Program-made: the position numbers and the translations under genes
Notes under the pieces: model-generated
Databases searched by the model: none
Told to the model about the DNA's origin: nothing
The model's input: only the letters and a program-made list of their open reading frames with translations
From: a marine gamma proteobacterium HTCC2143
GTDB taxonomy: Bacteria > Pseudomonadota > Gammaproteobacteria > Pseudomonadales > Dasaniaceae
Assembly: GCA_000169075.1 (NCBI GenBank)
Contig: AAVT01000003.1
Span: 186,001 to 250,000 of the forward strand
Length of the DNA: 64,000 bases
Direction of reading: 5' to 3'
Part shown: positions 20,697 to 31,790 of the stretch, piece by piece
Numbering within the stretch: position 1 is the stretch's first letter
Layout: each line of letters begins with the position of its first letter

Positions 20697-20708
20697 TCTA
20701 GACAATAT

Positions 20709-20738
20709 CACCGAAGGCCGCGCCATTTGGCCTCGGTG
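20709..20738 (+). terminator. stem-loop after suhB
   Basis: Ten base pairs with one bulged A and a 9-nt loop, starting 13 bases after the suhB stop. There is no T-tract, so it is a weak or factor-dependent terminator at best. Confidence 0.4.
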
Positions 20739-21142
20739 GAATAGACTTGCAGTTCCATCAGCGGTAACTTCTTGATTTGGTGACCACAACGAACATCAGC
20801 CTAGGGGCCGCCCATCGACGACCCGAGGCCATACCGATGTCTCTCGCCAACTCGCACGCCGTAAATCCCCACTTACCGTTCAGATTGATTCTGGACATTC
20901 CCGTGACAAGAGGGTTATTTCTCAGTCATTTTTTCGCGACTGCAACGTTATTAGCGCCAGATTACGCCCCTCGACTGGCGCACGGAAAACCTGCTATAGC
21001 ATGTATAGGACAGAGGCAACTGGAAATCCAATACGTGGTAAATCAACAAATAGTGAAGCGATCTATTGGCTATTCAGAGATCGCCTTAAGCCACTAAAAC
21101 TAGGGCATTTGATCCATGTCTGAGCCTCCTCGACCGGCAGCA
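20739..21142. other. non-coding stretch between suhB and secF
   Basis: About 400 bases between the convergent suhB and secF genes. A 106-codon open frame on the plus strand (20777-21097) has no ribosome site and an unconvincing composition. I see no RNA gene or repeat here. Confidence 0.5.
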
Positions 21143-22045
21143 TCAAATCTTCTTAGATATATTCAACACTAACAATACATTCGCCGCGACGTAAATGGAG
21201 GAATAAGTCCCGACAAAAACACCCACTAACAATGCAATTGAAAAACCATGTATCAACTCGCCGCCAAAAATAAATAACGCCGTAAGCACTAGTAGCGTTG
21301 TGAATGATGTTACCAGAGTTCTTGCAAGTGTTTCAGTGAGTGAAATATCAATCACTGAAGTTGCTGTGCCTTTTCGAATTTTACGGAAATTTTCCCGAAT
21401 GCGATCCGACACGACAATGGTGTCATTCAGAGAATAACCAATTACCGCTAAGACAGCCGCCAAGACTGTAAGGTCAAAATCAATCTGAAAAAACGAAAAT
21501 ACGCCCAAGGTGATAATAACATCGTGAGCAAGAGCAGATACGGCACCAACAGAGAACTTTAATTGGAATCGAAAAGTTATGTACAACATAACCAGACCTA
21601 ACGCCATCAGCATAGCCAAGCCGCCCTGCTCCTTCAGCTCGTCACCTACCTGCGGTCCAACGAATTCAATTCGGCGGAGATCAATATCCCCTGAAAAATC
21701 TTTTTCCAGCGCCGTTACCAACTCCTCACCTAACTCATCACTAAAGCCTTGCGGTAGTCGCACAAGGATGTCAGTTTCAGAACCAAAATGAACTACCACT
21801 GCGTTTTTGTAACCAGCACTTTCTATCGTATTTCGTATATTACTTAATGGCTCAACTTCGCTATAGCCAACTTCCACCAGTGTTCCACCGGTAAAATCCA
21901 GACCAAAGTTCAAACCTTTTAAGGCCAGTGAAGCAATAGAGCCAATAATCAGCACCAACGAAAGAATCATCGCGACTTTTCGACCGGCCATAAATGGTAT
22001 AACTTTTTTACTTTGTGCTTGCTGTTCTGACACGTTAATTCCCAA
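21143..22045 (-). CDS. secF: protein translocase subunit SecF
   Basis: Inner-membrane partner of SecD that uses the proton gradient to complete protein export. One membrane segment near the N-terminus, a periplasmic domain starting LNFGLDFTGGTLVEVGY, then five more segments with VIGYSLNDTIVVSDRIREN in the middle. Length 300. It follows secD by 23 bases. Confidence 0.97.
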   Translation of the reverse strand: MGINVSEQQAQSKKVIPFMAGRKVAMILSLVLIIGSIASLALKGLNFGLDFTGGTLVEVGYSEVEPLSNIRNTIESAGYKNAVVVHFGSETDILVRLPQGFSDELGEELVTALEKDFSGDIDLRRIEFVGPQVGDELKEQGGLAMLMALGLVMLYITFRFQLKFSVGAVSALAHDVIITLGVFSFFQIDFDLTVLAAVLAVIGYSLNDTIVVSDRIRENFRKIRKGTATSVIDISLTETLARTLVTSFTTLLVLTALFIFGGELIHGFSIALLVGVFVGTYSSIYVAANVLLVLNISKKI

Positions 22046-22068
22046 TCCTGTTTAATTCTAAAGCTTTC

Positions 22069-23937
22069 TTAGATAGATAGTTTTTGAATCTTACGTCCGC
22101 CGTGGATCATGTTTATCAATGCCCTGGTACCCACTATTGCTGTAAACATTGAGGTGATAATACCCAGAGACAATGTTACAGCAAAGCCGCGAACCGGACC
22201 GGCACCCACGGCATAAAGAATGAGTGCAACGAGTAGCGTCGTGATATTGGCATCCATAATGGTTACAAAGGCCCTGTCATAGCCCGCATTAATCGCCTGC
22301 TGCGGAGACAGCCCAGCCCTAAGCTCTTCACGAATACGTGCAAAAATAAGCACATTGGCGTCCACCGCCATACCTACAGTCAAAACAATTCCCGCGATTC
22401 CAGGTAAAGTTAGGGTCGCCGAGAGAATCGACATGGCAGCAATCAGAAGGACCAGATTAATACTCAGGCCCAGCATGGCAACCACGCCAAATAGGCGATA
22501 ATAAACCATCATGAAAACAGCAACTAAAGCGAGACCTATCTGAACCGACATGATTCCCAATTCAATATTTTCTGCACCAAGCGAGGGACCAATTGTCCGC
22601 TCTTGAACAAACTCTAAAGGCGCTGCAAGTGCGCCAGCGCGAAGCAATAATGCCAGCTCAGCAGCCTCCGCTGGGTTTCCCAAACCGGTGATCCGAAAAC
22701 TCACACCAAGAGCATCCTGAATAGTTGCTAGGCTGATAATTCTCTTTTCATCGTAAGGCACTTTGATAACAACTTCTTCACCCGCGGCGTTTGTTTCATA
22801 GCGAGTTCTCGACTTGCGTTCAATAAACAACACACCAAGGCCACGCTTGATATTGTGGCGAGTCACTCGGTGCATCATTGCCCCGCCCTCACTATCGAGA
22901 GTAATGTTGACTTGTGGCTGACTCGTTTGTGAATCAAATCCTGCCGATGCACTTGCGACCCGTTCTCCGGTAATCACAATATCTCGCTCGAGGAACGCAC
23001 TACCGCCTCGACGGCCCGCCTCACGAAACTCAAATTCTTCTTTTGCCGATGCTAGCGCATCATATTTTGCTTCCAACCGAAATTCCATATTGGCTGTCTT
23101 GCCAATAATACGCTTAGCTCTGGTGGTATCCTGAACTCCCGGCAACTCAACGACAATACGATTCCGACCCTGACGCTGCACCAACGGCTCCGAAACACCG
23201 AGTTCGTTGACACGGTTGCGCAGGGTCGTCAGGTTTTGATCGACTGCATAATTTTCAATTTCTTTGATTTTTGCTTCAGAAATTGTCATGTAAAGATAAA
23301 AATCACCGTCATCATCGACCGACTGACGGACCAATTCACTGAATTCAGTACGGACCTTACTATTTGCTTGCTCTCTCAACTCCTCCGTCTTAAATTTCCC
23401 ACGAATACTCCCGTCCTCTTCTAGACGGATAAAACCACGAATTTTGTCTTCTCTTAGTGATTTCTTAATACCAGACGTATAAAACTCCATGCGTTTGGCA
23501 ATAGCGCTATTAGTATCGACTTCCAACAAAAAATGCACACCACCACTTAAATCCAAACCGAGTTTCATCCCCTGTGCCCCAAAATCAGCTAACCAATTCG
23601 GAGTGGTAGAAGCTAGGTTCAAAGCAACTATATAGCTATCGCCCAACGCGCGCTGAATCGCTTTTTGCGCCGGCAGCTGCGATTCTCGGTTTTTTAAACG
23701 AATCAGGCCGTTAGTCCCTTTTTCGTTGACTTCCTCACCAAAAAAATCGATGTTCGCCGCTTTCAGCGCCTTTGTTGCTATCGACAACGCTCGGTCATCG
23801 ATGACTGTTGCGCTGCTTTCGCCTGACAGCTGCACCGCAGGGTCAGGGCTATAAAGATTGGGAGCCGCATAGAAAAAACCGACAACAACAACTAACAGTA
23901 TGAGAATATACTTCCAAAGAGGGTATTGATTTAGCAT
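22069..23937 (-). CDS. secD: protein translocase subunit SecD
   Basis: Works with SecF and YajC downstream of SecYEG. N-terminal membrane segment (residues ~7-25), GLDLSGGVHFLLEVD motif, large periplasmic P1 region, then the C-terminal membrane bundle containing TVGMAVDANVLIFARIREEL. Length 622 is normal. The gene usually follows yajC, tgt and queA; none of them is upstream here, purL is. Confidence 0.97.
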   Translation of the reverse strand: MLNQYPLWKYILILLVVVVGFFYAAPNLYSPDPAVQLSGESSATVIDDRALSIATKALKAANIDFFGEEVNEKGTNGLIRLKNRESQLPAQKAIQRALGDSYIVALNLASTTPNWLADFGAQGMKLGLDLSGGVHFLLEVDTNSAIAKRMEFYTSGIKKSLREDKIRGFIRLEEDGSIRGKFKTEELREQANSKVRTEFSELVRQSVDDDGDFYLYMTISEAKIKEIENYAVDQNLTTLRNRVNELGVSEPLVQRQGRNRIVVELPGVQDTTRAKRIIGKTANMEFRLEAKYDALASAKEEFEFREAGRRGGSAFLERDIVITGERVASASAGFDSQTSQPQVNITLDSEGGAMMHRVTRHNIKRGLGVLFIERKSRTRYETNAAGEEVVIKVPYDEKRIISLATIQDALGVSFRITGLGNPAEAAELALLLRAGALAAPLEFVQERTIGPSLGAENIELGIMSVQIGLALVAVFMMVYYRLFGVVAMLGLSINLVLLIAAMSILSATLTLPGIAGIVLTVGMAVDANVLIFARIREELRAGLSPQQAINAGYDRAFVTIMDANITTLLVALILYAVGAGPVRGFAVTLSLGIITSMFTAIVGTRALINMIHGGRKIQKLSI

Positions 23938-24094
23938 AGAGGTTCCAAATAGGGCGATAGCTTCACTTCGCCGTTACGTCTTTATGTCTACTTTCATGTA
24001 GCTATTATAACCGACCTGCGAACCCACTGTGCTCACAAAAAACCGGGGCCGTAATAGCGCTATATGGGGACGAATAATGCAATCTCAACCTTGA

Positions 24095-27000
24095 TTAATC
24101 AATCCAAACGCGACCATTACGAAACAGGCGAATCCACGGGCTATCTTCGTCCCATTCCGGGGGGTGCCACGAGTTTTGTACGGTTCGAAAAACGCGTTCA
24201 GGGTGCGGCATCATAATAGTGACACGCCCGTCAGTTGTGGTCATACCCGTTAACCCCATTGGTGAGCCGTTTGGATTAGCAGGGTATGTTTCCGTATACT
24301 GTAATTGATTATCAATAAAACGAAGTGCTGAGGTATCACTGGCCATTACAGCCTGCTGGTGAGCACTATCAGCAAACTCAACGCGCCCTTCTCCGTGGGC
24401 AATAGCTACGGGCATATGTGACCCTGCCATGCCTTGCAATAGAATCGATGGCGACTCTTGAACTTGAACCAATGCCACCCTCGCTTCAAATTGCTCGGAG
24501 GTATTACGAACAAAGCGTGGCCATAGCTCAGCTCCCGGTATTAGCGATTTCAGGTTCGACATCATCTGGCAACCATTACACACGCCTAGACTAAACGTAT
24601 CCACCCGATGGAAAAACTGCTGAAATTGGTCTCGGGCACGCTTGTTAAATAAAATCGTTTTGGCCCAACCTTCTCCTGCACCCAATACATCCCCGTAAGA
24701 GAAGCCACCGCAGGCTGCCATTGCCTTAAAGGTATCCAGATTGACCCGACCTTCCAAAATATCACTCATGTGAACGTCGACAGCCTCAAAACCGGCCCGA
24801 TCAAAGGCCGCTGCCATTTCAAGCTGTCCGTTTACGCCTTGCTCCCTCAGAATAGCCGCCCGCGGACGAACCCCTGTGTTAATAAATGGGGCGCTGAGGT
24901 TATCATTCACGTCAAAAGTCACTCGGGCGGATAGCCCGGGATCGTGCGCAATCAACTGATCAAATTCCTGCTGGGCACACTCTGGGTTGTCTCTTAGAGA
25001 CTGAATACGGAAGCTAGTTTCGCTCCACATTCTTTGGTAATCAGCTCGTTTGCGGTCAATCAGTAGCTTTGAACCGCTACGAACTCTGATTTGGTCATCA
25101 CCATTAACGCCCCCCAGCGTAGACACTGCTTGGCTCAAGCCCTGCTGATCAAAAACTGCCATCACCGCGCCGCGGTCGCCACTGGCAATCTGCACAACAG
25201 CTCCCAACTCTTCATTAAAAAGTCCGGCGATAGTGTCTTCACCTAGGCCCGCAATATCTAAATCGATTCCACAATGGCCGGCAAATGCCATCTCCAGAGC
25301 TGTTGTCAGCAGACCACCGTCCGATCGATCGTGATAAGCGAGGAGTAAATTCTGCTCTAGCAGTTTTTGAATTGCGGCAAAAAAGTTTCGTAATAATTGG
25401 GGGTCATCAACATCTGGGGCAACATTACCAATCTGGTTGTAAACCTGCGCGAGACAGCTTGCGCCCATACGGTTCTTTCCAAGACCAAGGTCTATAAGCA
25501 ATATCTCAGTTACACCGCGATCCGTTTTCAATTGCGGGGTTGCCGTCTTACGCACATCTAACACCGGCGAAAACGCTGAAATAACAACCGACATCGGTGA
25601 TGTAACCGACTTATTCTCGTCATTGTCCTGCCAAGCCGTGCGCATCGACATTGAGTCCTTGCCGACAGGTATCGTGATACCAAGCGCGGGACACAGCTCC
25701 ATACCGATGGCCTTAACCGTATCATACAGCTTCTCATCCTCGCCCGGATGACCGGCGGCACACATCCAATTTGCAGAAAGCCTAATATTTGATATTTTAT
25801 CGATTCGGCTTGCGGCAATATTTGTGATTGCTTCCCCTACCGCCATGCGTCCCGATGCAGGAGCGTTAATCAGGGCCATTGGCGTTCTCTCTCCCATAGC
25901 CATGACCTCACCGCAATAGCTATCATAAGAGGCTGTTGTGACTGCGCAGTCTGCTACCGGAACCTGCCACGGACCTACCATCTGATCGCGCGCCACCATG
26001 CCAGTTATAGAGCGATCACCTATAGTGATCAAAAAGTTTTTACTCGCTACCGTTGGCAACTGTAAAACACGCGAGGTAGCTTCACCAAGGTCTATATCAG
26101 CCGTCTTAAACGCCGGCATCTCATAGGCAATGCGATCAACATTACGGTGCATTTTAGGTGGCTTACCAAACAAAATAGACATCGGTAAATCAACAGGACT
26201 GTTGTTGAAATAGCGATCCCCTACACGCAGGTGATGCTCATCGGTTGCCTCTCCAACTACTGCATAGGGGCAGCGCTCGCGTCGACAAATAGCTTCAAAT
26301 ACGGGCAGAGCATCGGGCTCAACAGCCATCACATAGCGTTCCTGTGACTCATTACACCAGATGGCGAGAGGCGACATACCAGGCTCATCATTAGGCACCG
26401 CGCGCAACTCAAAGTTACCGCCGCGACCACCGTCTTTGACCAATTCGGGAAATGCATTTGATAAGCCACCGGCGCCGACATCGTGGATGAACGCAATAGG
26501 ATTATCCTGCCCCATACCCCAGCACCGGTCGATAACTTCCTGACACCGCCGCTCTATCTCAGGATTCTGGCGCTGCACTGAGGCAAAGTCGAGGTCTTCA
26601 CTGGAGCTTCCAGACGCCATACTGGAGGCAGCACCTCCACCCAAACCGATAAGCATCGCGGGACCACCTAAAGCGATTAATTTGCAACCAGCGGGGAATT
26701 CATGTTTTTCGACATGTTCTGCCTTGATATTGCCGTAACCTCCAGCGATCATAATCGGCTTGTGATAACCGCGTCGTTCAATACCATCAGCGCCGTTGAC
26801 GCTTTCTTCATAAGTCCTGAAGTATCCATTAAGATTAGGCCGACCAAATTCATTGTTAAATGCAGCACCACCCACCGGCCCCTCAATCATAATATCCAGC
26901 GCCGTTACAATTCGATCGGGCTTGCCATAGGCGATTTCCCATGGTTGTAAATGACCGCTGAGATTCAAGTTAGACACCGTAAAACCCGATAAACCCACCT

Positions 27001-27985
27001 TGGGCTTGGAGCCTCGACCGACGGCACCTTCATCGCGAATCTCTCCACCTGAGCCTGTGCCGGCGCCCGAAAAAGGAGCGATAGCCGTCGGATGATTGTG
27101 GGTTTCCACCTTCATCAGTATGTGAATATCTTCGTTGTGGTAACTGTACGTTTGGTTTTCAGGATTTGGATAAAAGCGTCCCGCGTAGCTACCTTCCATA
27201 ACTGAGGCGTTATCTTCATAGGCTGATAGCACACCCGCGCCACCTTTTTCATAGGTGTTTTTTATCATTTTGAACAGCGAATAGTCCTGCTCGTCCCCGT
27301 CAATGGTCCAACTGGCATTAAAAATTTTGTGGCGACAATGCTCCGAATTTGCCTGTGCAAACATCATCAACTCAACGTCCGTTGGATTACGGCCCAAGTC
27401 CCGGAAGCTATCGACCAGATAGTCAATTTCGTCCTCGGCCAATGCTAGGCCTAAGGCTACATTGGCATCCGCCAATGCGCTTTGCCCACCCGCAAGCACG
27501 TCCACTGAAGTTAGTGGTGTCGGTTGTTCGTGCCGAAACAATACCGCTGCGTCGTCCAAACCCGGCAGCACCGATTCAACCATACGATCGTGAATGACCG
27601 ATTTAACCAACTTTAAGTGTTCATCGCTAAGATCTGTATGAGAATCAATATAGTAGGCAATACCCCGCTCGATGCGCAGTACAGAAGTTAAGCCGGCATT
27701 GTGAGCAATATCCGTCGCTTTACTTGACCAAGGAGAAATCGTTCCCGGCCTCGGTACAACCAACAATAACGCTCCTGCTGCCTCTACCTCGGCAGCCTTT
27801 GGCCCGTATTGTAGAAGCCTTCCGAGCACCCTCTGCTGTTCTTGCGACAGGTCTTCCTGCAATTCAGAAAAATGAATAAACTCTGCCGATACCGCATTCA
27901 ATTCAGGAATAGCAGCTTTGAGCGTATTAAACAGCTTATGAGTACGAAATTCAGAGAGGGCGGATGCGCCACGGGTAATTAGCAT
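24095..27985 (-). CDS. purL: phosphoribosylformylglycinamidine synthase
   Basis: Large single-chain FGAM synthase of purine biosynthesis. N-terminal PurS-like domain, linker, two AIRS-type ATP-binding domains (segments such as [21 protein letters not shown] and [16 protein letters not shown] mark the type), and a C-terminal class I glutamine amidotransferase with nucleophile Cys at about residue 1136 (GVCNGCQMM) and the His/Glu pair in PHPERVFR. Length 1296 matches the E. coli enzyme. It diverges from mltF, as in Pseudomonas. Confidence 0.97.
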   Translation of the reverse strand: MLITRGASALSEFRTHKLFNTLKAAIPELNAVSAEFIHFSELQEDLSQEQQRVLGRLLQYGPKAAEVEAAGALLLVVPRPGTISPWSSKATDIAHNAGLTSVLRIERGIAYYIDSHTDLSDEHLKLVKSVIHDRMVESVLPGLDDAAVLFRHEQPTPLTSVDVLAGGQSALADANVALGLALAEDEIDYLVDSFRDLGRNPTDVELMMFAQANSEHCRHKIFNASWTIDGDEQDYSLFKMIKNTYEKGGAGVLSAYEDNASVMEGSYAGRFYPNPENQTYSYHNEDIHILMKVETHNHPTAIAPFSGAGTGSGGEIRDEGAVGRGSKPKVGLSGFTVSNLNLSGHLQPWEIAYGKPDRIVTALDIMIEGPVGGAAFNNEFGRPNLNGYFRTYEESVNGADGIERRGYHKPIMIAGGYGNIKAEHVEKHEFPAGCKLIALGGPAMLIGLGGGAASSMASGSSSEDLDFASVQRQNPEIERRCQEVIDRCWGMGQDNPIAFIHDVGAGGLSNAFPELVKDGGRGGNFELRAVPNDEPGMSPLAIWCNESQERYVMAVEPDALPVFEAICRRERCPYAVVGEATDEHHLRVGDRYFNNSPVDLPMSILFGKPPKMHRNVDRIAYEMPAFKTADIDLGEATSRVLQLPTVASKNFLITIGDRSITGMVARDQMVGPWQVPVADCAVTTASYDSYCGEVMAMGERTPMALINAPASGRMAVGEAITNIAASRIDKISNIRLSANWMCAAGHPGEDEKLYDTVKAIGMELCPALGITIPVGKDSMSMRTAWQDNDENKSVTSPMSVVISAFSPVLDVRKTATPQLKTDRGVTEILLIDLGLGKNRMGASCLAQVYNQIGNVAPDVDDPQLLRNFFAAIQKLLEQNLLLAYHDRSDGGLLTTALEMAFAGHCGIDLDIAGLGEDTIAGLFNEELGAVVQIASGDRGAVMAVFDQQGLSQAVSTLGGVNGDDQIRVRSGSKLLIDRKRADYQRMWSETSFRIQSLRDNPECAQQEFDQLIAHDPGLSARVTFDVNDNLSAPFINTGVRPRAAILREQGVNGQLEMAAAFDRAGFEAVDVHMSDILEGRVNLDTFKAMAACGGFSYGDVLGAGEGWAKTILFNKRARDQFQQFFHRVDTFSLGVCNGCQMMSNLKSLIPGAELWPRFVRNTSEQFEARVALVQVQESPSILLQGMAGSHMPVAIAHGEGRVEFADSAHQQAVMASDTSALRFIDNQLQYTETYPANPNGSPMGLTGMTTTDGRVTIMMPHPERVFRTVQNSWHPPEWDEDSPWIRLFRNGRVWID

Positions 27986-28146
27986 ATTGCGTAAAAGCCT
28001 TCTAGCAAGAGCAATGTCAGGAAACAGGAAAGCGGGCTATTCTACTGGAAGTTGAACTGAGACTTAAGTCCGATTAGGCTATATTTTTCAAATTGAAGCC
28101 AAGATCATCAATAAATACCAAGACTACCGCCGCGACTGCCTATAAA

Positions 28147-29613
28147 ATGGAGAGTATGTATCTGTCATTAGCCTGCAGCACAAAACACGGAAGAACGTAT
28201 CTTCGCTCTATACTGCTGTTAATCTTGGCTAGCTTGGTCTCGGCTTGCGACCAACAAAGCCATGAGTCGTCCATTCGTGAGCAGGGCACACTGAAAATTA
28301 TCTCGCGCAATGGTCCGACTTCGTATTTCGAAGATCGCAACGGCCCCACCGGTTATGAGTATGAACTTGCTCGGCTTTTCAGTGAATATCTTGGTGTAGA
28401 ACTTGAGGTCACCGTCGTCCACAGTCTAGAAGATATTTTCCTCGCCTTAGAGCGAAATGAGGTACACCTCGCTGCGGCTGGCCTGACCATCACTGATGAG
28501 CGCCAAAAACGACTCAATTTTTCGCCGGGATATCTCGATATCAAGCAGTTTGTCGTCTATCGCACAGACAGTATCCGGCCCAAATCTCTCGCCGACCTGA
28601 CCGACAGTAAGATAATGATCATGGCCAACAGTAGCCATGACGAGATATTGACCCGATTGAAACTCGAACATAAGAATCTTCAGTGGAGAACAGCTACCGA
28701 CGTAGAAACCATCGACTTGCTTGATATGCTGGCAGAGGGAGAAATTGACTATACGATTCTCGACTCCAACGAATATATGGCAAATCGTGGATTCTACCCC
28801 CGACTGAACATTGCTTTTGAGATCGGCCCGCCGGGACAACTAGCCTGGGCTATGCCAGGGGAAATTAGAATTCCAACGCTAGCAAATGACCTGCAACTGT
28901 TTTTTAAAAAAATCAATGAAAATGGACAATTGCGCCAATTAGAAGAACGTTTCTACAGCCATAGCGAACAAGTCAATCGCATTGGCTCACTGACTTTTAA
29001 TCAGGCAATTCAACGACGACTGCCTAAGTATCGAGAGCTTATCGAAACAGTCGCCATCGAATATGGCATTGACTGGCGCCTTTTAGCCGCAATAAGTTAT
29101 CAGGAATCGCACTGGAACCCACGGGCAAAATCGCCAACGGGTGTGCGCGGTATGATGATGTTAACTCTGCCAACGGCTAAAGAGATGAACATCCAGAATC
29201 GCCTTGATGCGGAACAAAGTCTAAAAGGCGGCTCTCGTTATTTCAACTCCATCCTAAAGCGCCTTCCGAAGAGAATCGAGGAACCAGACCGCACTTGGTT
29301 TGCATTAGCGGCCTATAATGTTGGCATGGGACACTTGGAAGATGCTCGAAAAATAACCGAAGGTCGTTCCGGTGACCCTGATAAATGGTCTGATGTAAAA
29401 GATAGCCTGCCGTTACTGCGAAAGCGACGCTGGTACAAAGAGACTAAGCATGGTTACGCAAGGGGCAATGAGCCAGTGAATTATGTGCAGAACATTCGAC
29501 ATTTTTACAATTTGTTAAATTGGAATGAAGTGGCAAAAAGTAGAATACCCCCGCCACAGCAAATGGAACAATACCTACCCGATAGTCTGAAACAAGATAT
29601 TCGAGCGCTGTAA
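28147..29613 (+). CDS. mltF: membrane-bound lytic murein transglycosylase F
   Basis: Lytic transglycosylase with a solute-binding-type regulatory domain. N-terminal signal with lipobox LVSAC, then a family 3 solute-binding domain (about the first 230 residues after the signal), and a C-terminal SLT domain where the catalytic glutamate is in SYQESHWNP, followed by GVRGMMMLT and ALAAYNVGMGHL. About 488 residues from the ATG at 28147; a TTG at 28093 would add 18 residues with no better ribosome site. Divergent from purL, convergent with bolA. Confidence 0.94.
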   Translation: MESMYLSLACSTKHGRTYLRSILLLILASLVSACDQQSHESSIREQGTLKIISRNGPTSYFEDRNGPTGYEYELARLFSEYLGVELEVTVVHSLEDIFLALERNEVHLAAAGLTITDERQKRLNFSPGYLDIKQFVVYRTDSIRPKSLADLTDSKIMIMANSSHDEILTRLKLEHKNLQWRTATDVETIDLLDMLAEGEIDYTILDSNEYMANRGFYPRLNIAFEIGPPGQLAWAMPGEIRIPTLANDLQLFFKKINENGQLRQLEERFYSHSEQVNRIGSLTFNQAIQRRLPKYRELIETVAIEYGIDWRLLAAISYQESHWNPRAKSPTGVRGMMMLTLPTAKEMNIQNRLDAEQSLKGGSRYFNSILKRLPKRIEEPDRTWFALAAYNVGMGHLEDARKITEGRSGDPDKWSDVKDSLPLLRKRRWYKETKHGYARGNEPVNYVQNIRHFYNLLNWNEVAKSRIPPPQQMEQYLPDSLKQDIRAL

Positions 29614-29625
29614 TTTATAACAAAT

Positions 29626-29937
29626 TTACTGACTGCCGCCCAAACAATCCGGGGATACAGGTACACTGGCGTTCCGTTCCTGCCACTCAGTTACCGTATA
29701 GGTGTGTAAAGCTAGTGCATGCACAGGACCCGCTATCTCTTCTGCTAATAGTTTGTAGATCATTTGATGACGCGCAACACTGCGCTTACCATCAAATATC
29801 GCCGCAACAACAACCACATTGAAATGTGTTTCCGAATTCGGCGGCACATTGTGCATATGACTTTCATTAACAACATCGAGGTGTGATGGCGAAAAAAATG
29901 CTTGGAGTTTATTACTTATTTCAGATTGAACGGACAT
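29626..29937 (-). CDS. bolA: BolA family protein
   Basis: Small regulator and Fe-S/glutaredoxin partner of the BolA family. Typical features: LDVVNESHMH, SETHFNVVVVAAIFDGKRSVARHQMIYKLLAEEI, with the conserved helix-turn and the C-terminal histidine in ALALHTYT; such histidines ligate the shared cluster with monothiol glutaredoxins. About 103 residues from the ATG at 29937; a second ATG 12 bases upstream is possible. Confidence 0.92.
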   Translation of the reverse strand: MSVQSEISNKLQAFFSPSHLDVVNESHMHNVPPNSETHFNVVVVAAIFDGKRSVARHQMIYKLLAEEIAGPVHALALHTYTVTEWQERNASVPVSPDCLGGSQ

Positions 29938-29949
29938 TTCTCTACCCAT

Positions 29950-30998
29950 ATCGATGTGTGAGACTTCGGTAAATTTCGATAACTCGAAGTGTGATCGTTA
30001 CGCGAGCAGGATGCAATCCCTTTGATCAAACTCACCTTTTTTTGCACACGCAGTCCGCTCTGCCCACCGGCCTTATCATCAGCAACTGCGCAATGCCGCT
30101 CGTGGTGATCTGGCGATCGTGGAGTTAACCATTATTTCATCCTGATTGATTGAAACCATTTGGCCAGTATAAGCCCAGTCGATTTTGAGCGTATTGATTG
30201 GCAAAATTTTCCAACCGGCCAACGCCAATCAGCCTGTGCCGCAATCATCTACCGATAAAAAGTACCTTGAGCGGAGATCTATCAAAACGCAAACCGCACA
30301 TTTTTGGGGTCGGCCATCAACGTACTTGTCGGTTACCTCAACGTCCAGCAAGCGGCCTTTGGCGTTGTATTGAGCCAAACATACCTCGGTGAATTCTACG
30401 AGATCTGCATCGGAGAGATTCCGTGTCGACACGCTACATGAAATCCAATGGCAGCGCCCTTTTGCTTCTATTCGGCCAGCTGTTTATCGCCGTCTCAATA
30501 ACTCAGCAAGTGGCTGAAAAATTATTTTCAGTGACGTCTATCACCCCCTAATGTTGTGGATGCAACGGTATTCATCTTGACTGTTTCAACCTTGGCCGCA
30601 ATTATTCTGGCGTGCTAACCAGCTTCCACAAAGACATCGGTCGAGTCTGGCAAGTCAAACACTAAGATGGCACTGGGCTGCACTGATAAGAAGTAGGTAG
30701 ATTGTTATCCCATATTATTCCAGATAGATCTATCCAAGGAACACCCTACCCCTCCATCGAAATAATGTTCCGACCCCTTTCGCTGTACCGAGTAAAAGAA
30801 CACAGGCAGAGCCCTTTAACAACAAATATTGGCCTAATCCGACCTACCCATATCGTTTGTTGGCAAAGTGCAGAGAATTGCTCAATGTGTGGTGGATTAG
30901 CGCCCCCGAATCATGACTGGCGATAGTGTAGTGCGCCCTAGCTCCTAAACCGCAAAATCTTATATACTACGATAGCATCAATTAGCTAAGAGGGACTT
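29950..30998. other. gene-poor kilobase between bolA and the repeat protein gene
   Basis: No recognisable gene family in either strand, in contrast to the dense packing around it. It holds one short open frame on the minus strand (described separately), several small inverted repeats, and ends with a TATACT at 30963-30968 and an AGAGGGA ribosome site ahead of the gene at 30999. It could be eroded coding sequence or a regulatory region. Confidence 0.45.
30229..30432 (-). CDS. hypothetical 67-residue protein, doubtful
   Basis: GTG-initiated frame encoding a small acidic protein with alternating hydrophobic and charged residues, a CAVC pair and a C-terminal DDCGTG. Its composition looks protein-like (LVEFTEVCLAQYN, LLDVEVTDKYVDG), but no ribosome site precedes the GTG and I recognise no family. 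It could be a remnant of a longer gene or chance. Confidence 0.3.
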   Translation of the reverse strand: MSTRNLSDADLVEFTEVCLAQYNAKGRLLDVEVTDKYVDGRPQKCAVCVLIDLRSRYFLSVDDCGTG

Positions 30999-31790
30999 AT
31001 GGACCAACAGCTTTATGACATCGTGTTTTTCGGTCAACTCGTGGAAGGTATTAGCGCAGAGTTGGCTCAGACTAAACTAGTCAAACTGTTCAATAGCTCA
31101 CCCGATAATATCGCCAGAATATTTAACGGGAAGACGCAAACCTTAAAACGTGCAGTTAACCGGGATGAAGCGTTGAAATACAAAGCCGCTTTTCATCAGG
31201 CCGGTCTCATGGTGACCTTTAAGAAACATCAGCAAGCGCCAGCGTCGAAACCTTCGAGCATCCAAGCAGAGACTACCAATCAGCCGCAATCCACAAGGGA
31301 ACCACCGACGAGAAAACCCGGAAGCGTCGAAAACGTTCCCGCAGCAAAACAACAGGCTGACTTCGGAAGCTGGTCGATTGCCCCCGCTGGCAGTGATGTG
31401 TTGCAACAGCATGAGCGCATGAAGCCAGACATTCGGTCTATTGATACCAGTGCATTAAAAATGGCGTCCGTTTTCTCCGGACCTGAAGTGGACACTACCA
31501 AACTCCCCGAGGCTCCCGATACACGCCACCTATCCGTCGCCGCTGTTGGCGAAGATTTGCTGACCGAGAAACACCCAGCAGCACCGCCGCTGATTGTCGA
31601 TTTTGACGGCCTAACCCTCGCACCCGCCGGCTCGAGCCTGGAAGCATTAGCGGATACGAGAACCCCATTAAATCCCAACACTGACTATCTTTCAGTGGCT
31701 AAAGCCGGAGTGAATTTACTCGAAAAAACCGATACGCCTGTCGTCGCCGTATCACCAGAGACTGATCATTTATCTGTTGCCAAGGACTAG
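30999..31790 (+). CDS. unknown protein: N-terminal conserved domain plus six ~26-27-residue repeats
   Basis: 263 residues, function unknown. Residues 1-75 form a compact domain (YDIVFFGQLVEG, KLFNSSPDNIARIFNGK, KYKAAFHQAGLMV) that I have seen at the N-terminus of various uncharacterised gammaproteobacterial proteins. After a proline/glutamine-rich linker (76-120) a motif like LSVAxAGxxLLE recurs with first residues at 125, 153 (degenerate), 178, 205, 231 and 258, the last copy cut by the stop codon. No signal peptide or membrane segment. Good ribosome site AGAGGGA. Convergent with the sensor kinase; their stop codons share a CTAG. Confidence 0.85.
   Translation: MDQQLYDIVFFGQLVEGISAELAQTKLVKLFNSSPDNIARIFNGKTQTLKRAVNRDEALKYKAAFHQAGLMVTFKKHQQAPASKPSSIQAETTNQPQSTREPPTRKPGSVENVPAAKQQADFGSWSIAPAGSDVLQQHERMKPDIRSIDTSALKMASVFSGPEVDTTKLPEAPDTRHLSVAAVGEDLLTEKHPAAPPLIVDFDGLTLAPAGSSLEALADTRTPLNPNTDYLSVAKAGVNLLEKTDTPVVAVSPETDHLSVAKD

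Noticed and set aside
20777..21097. 106-codon frame between suhB and secF
   Set aside because: No ribosome site, no recognisable domain and a residue pattern unlike a folded protein.
30702..30926. 74-codon frame in the gene-poor kilobase
   Set aside because: No start signal and no protein-like composition.
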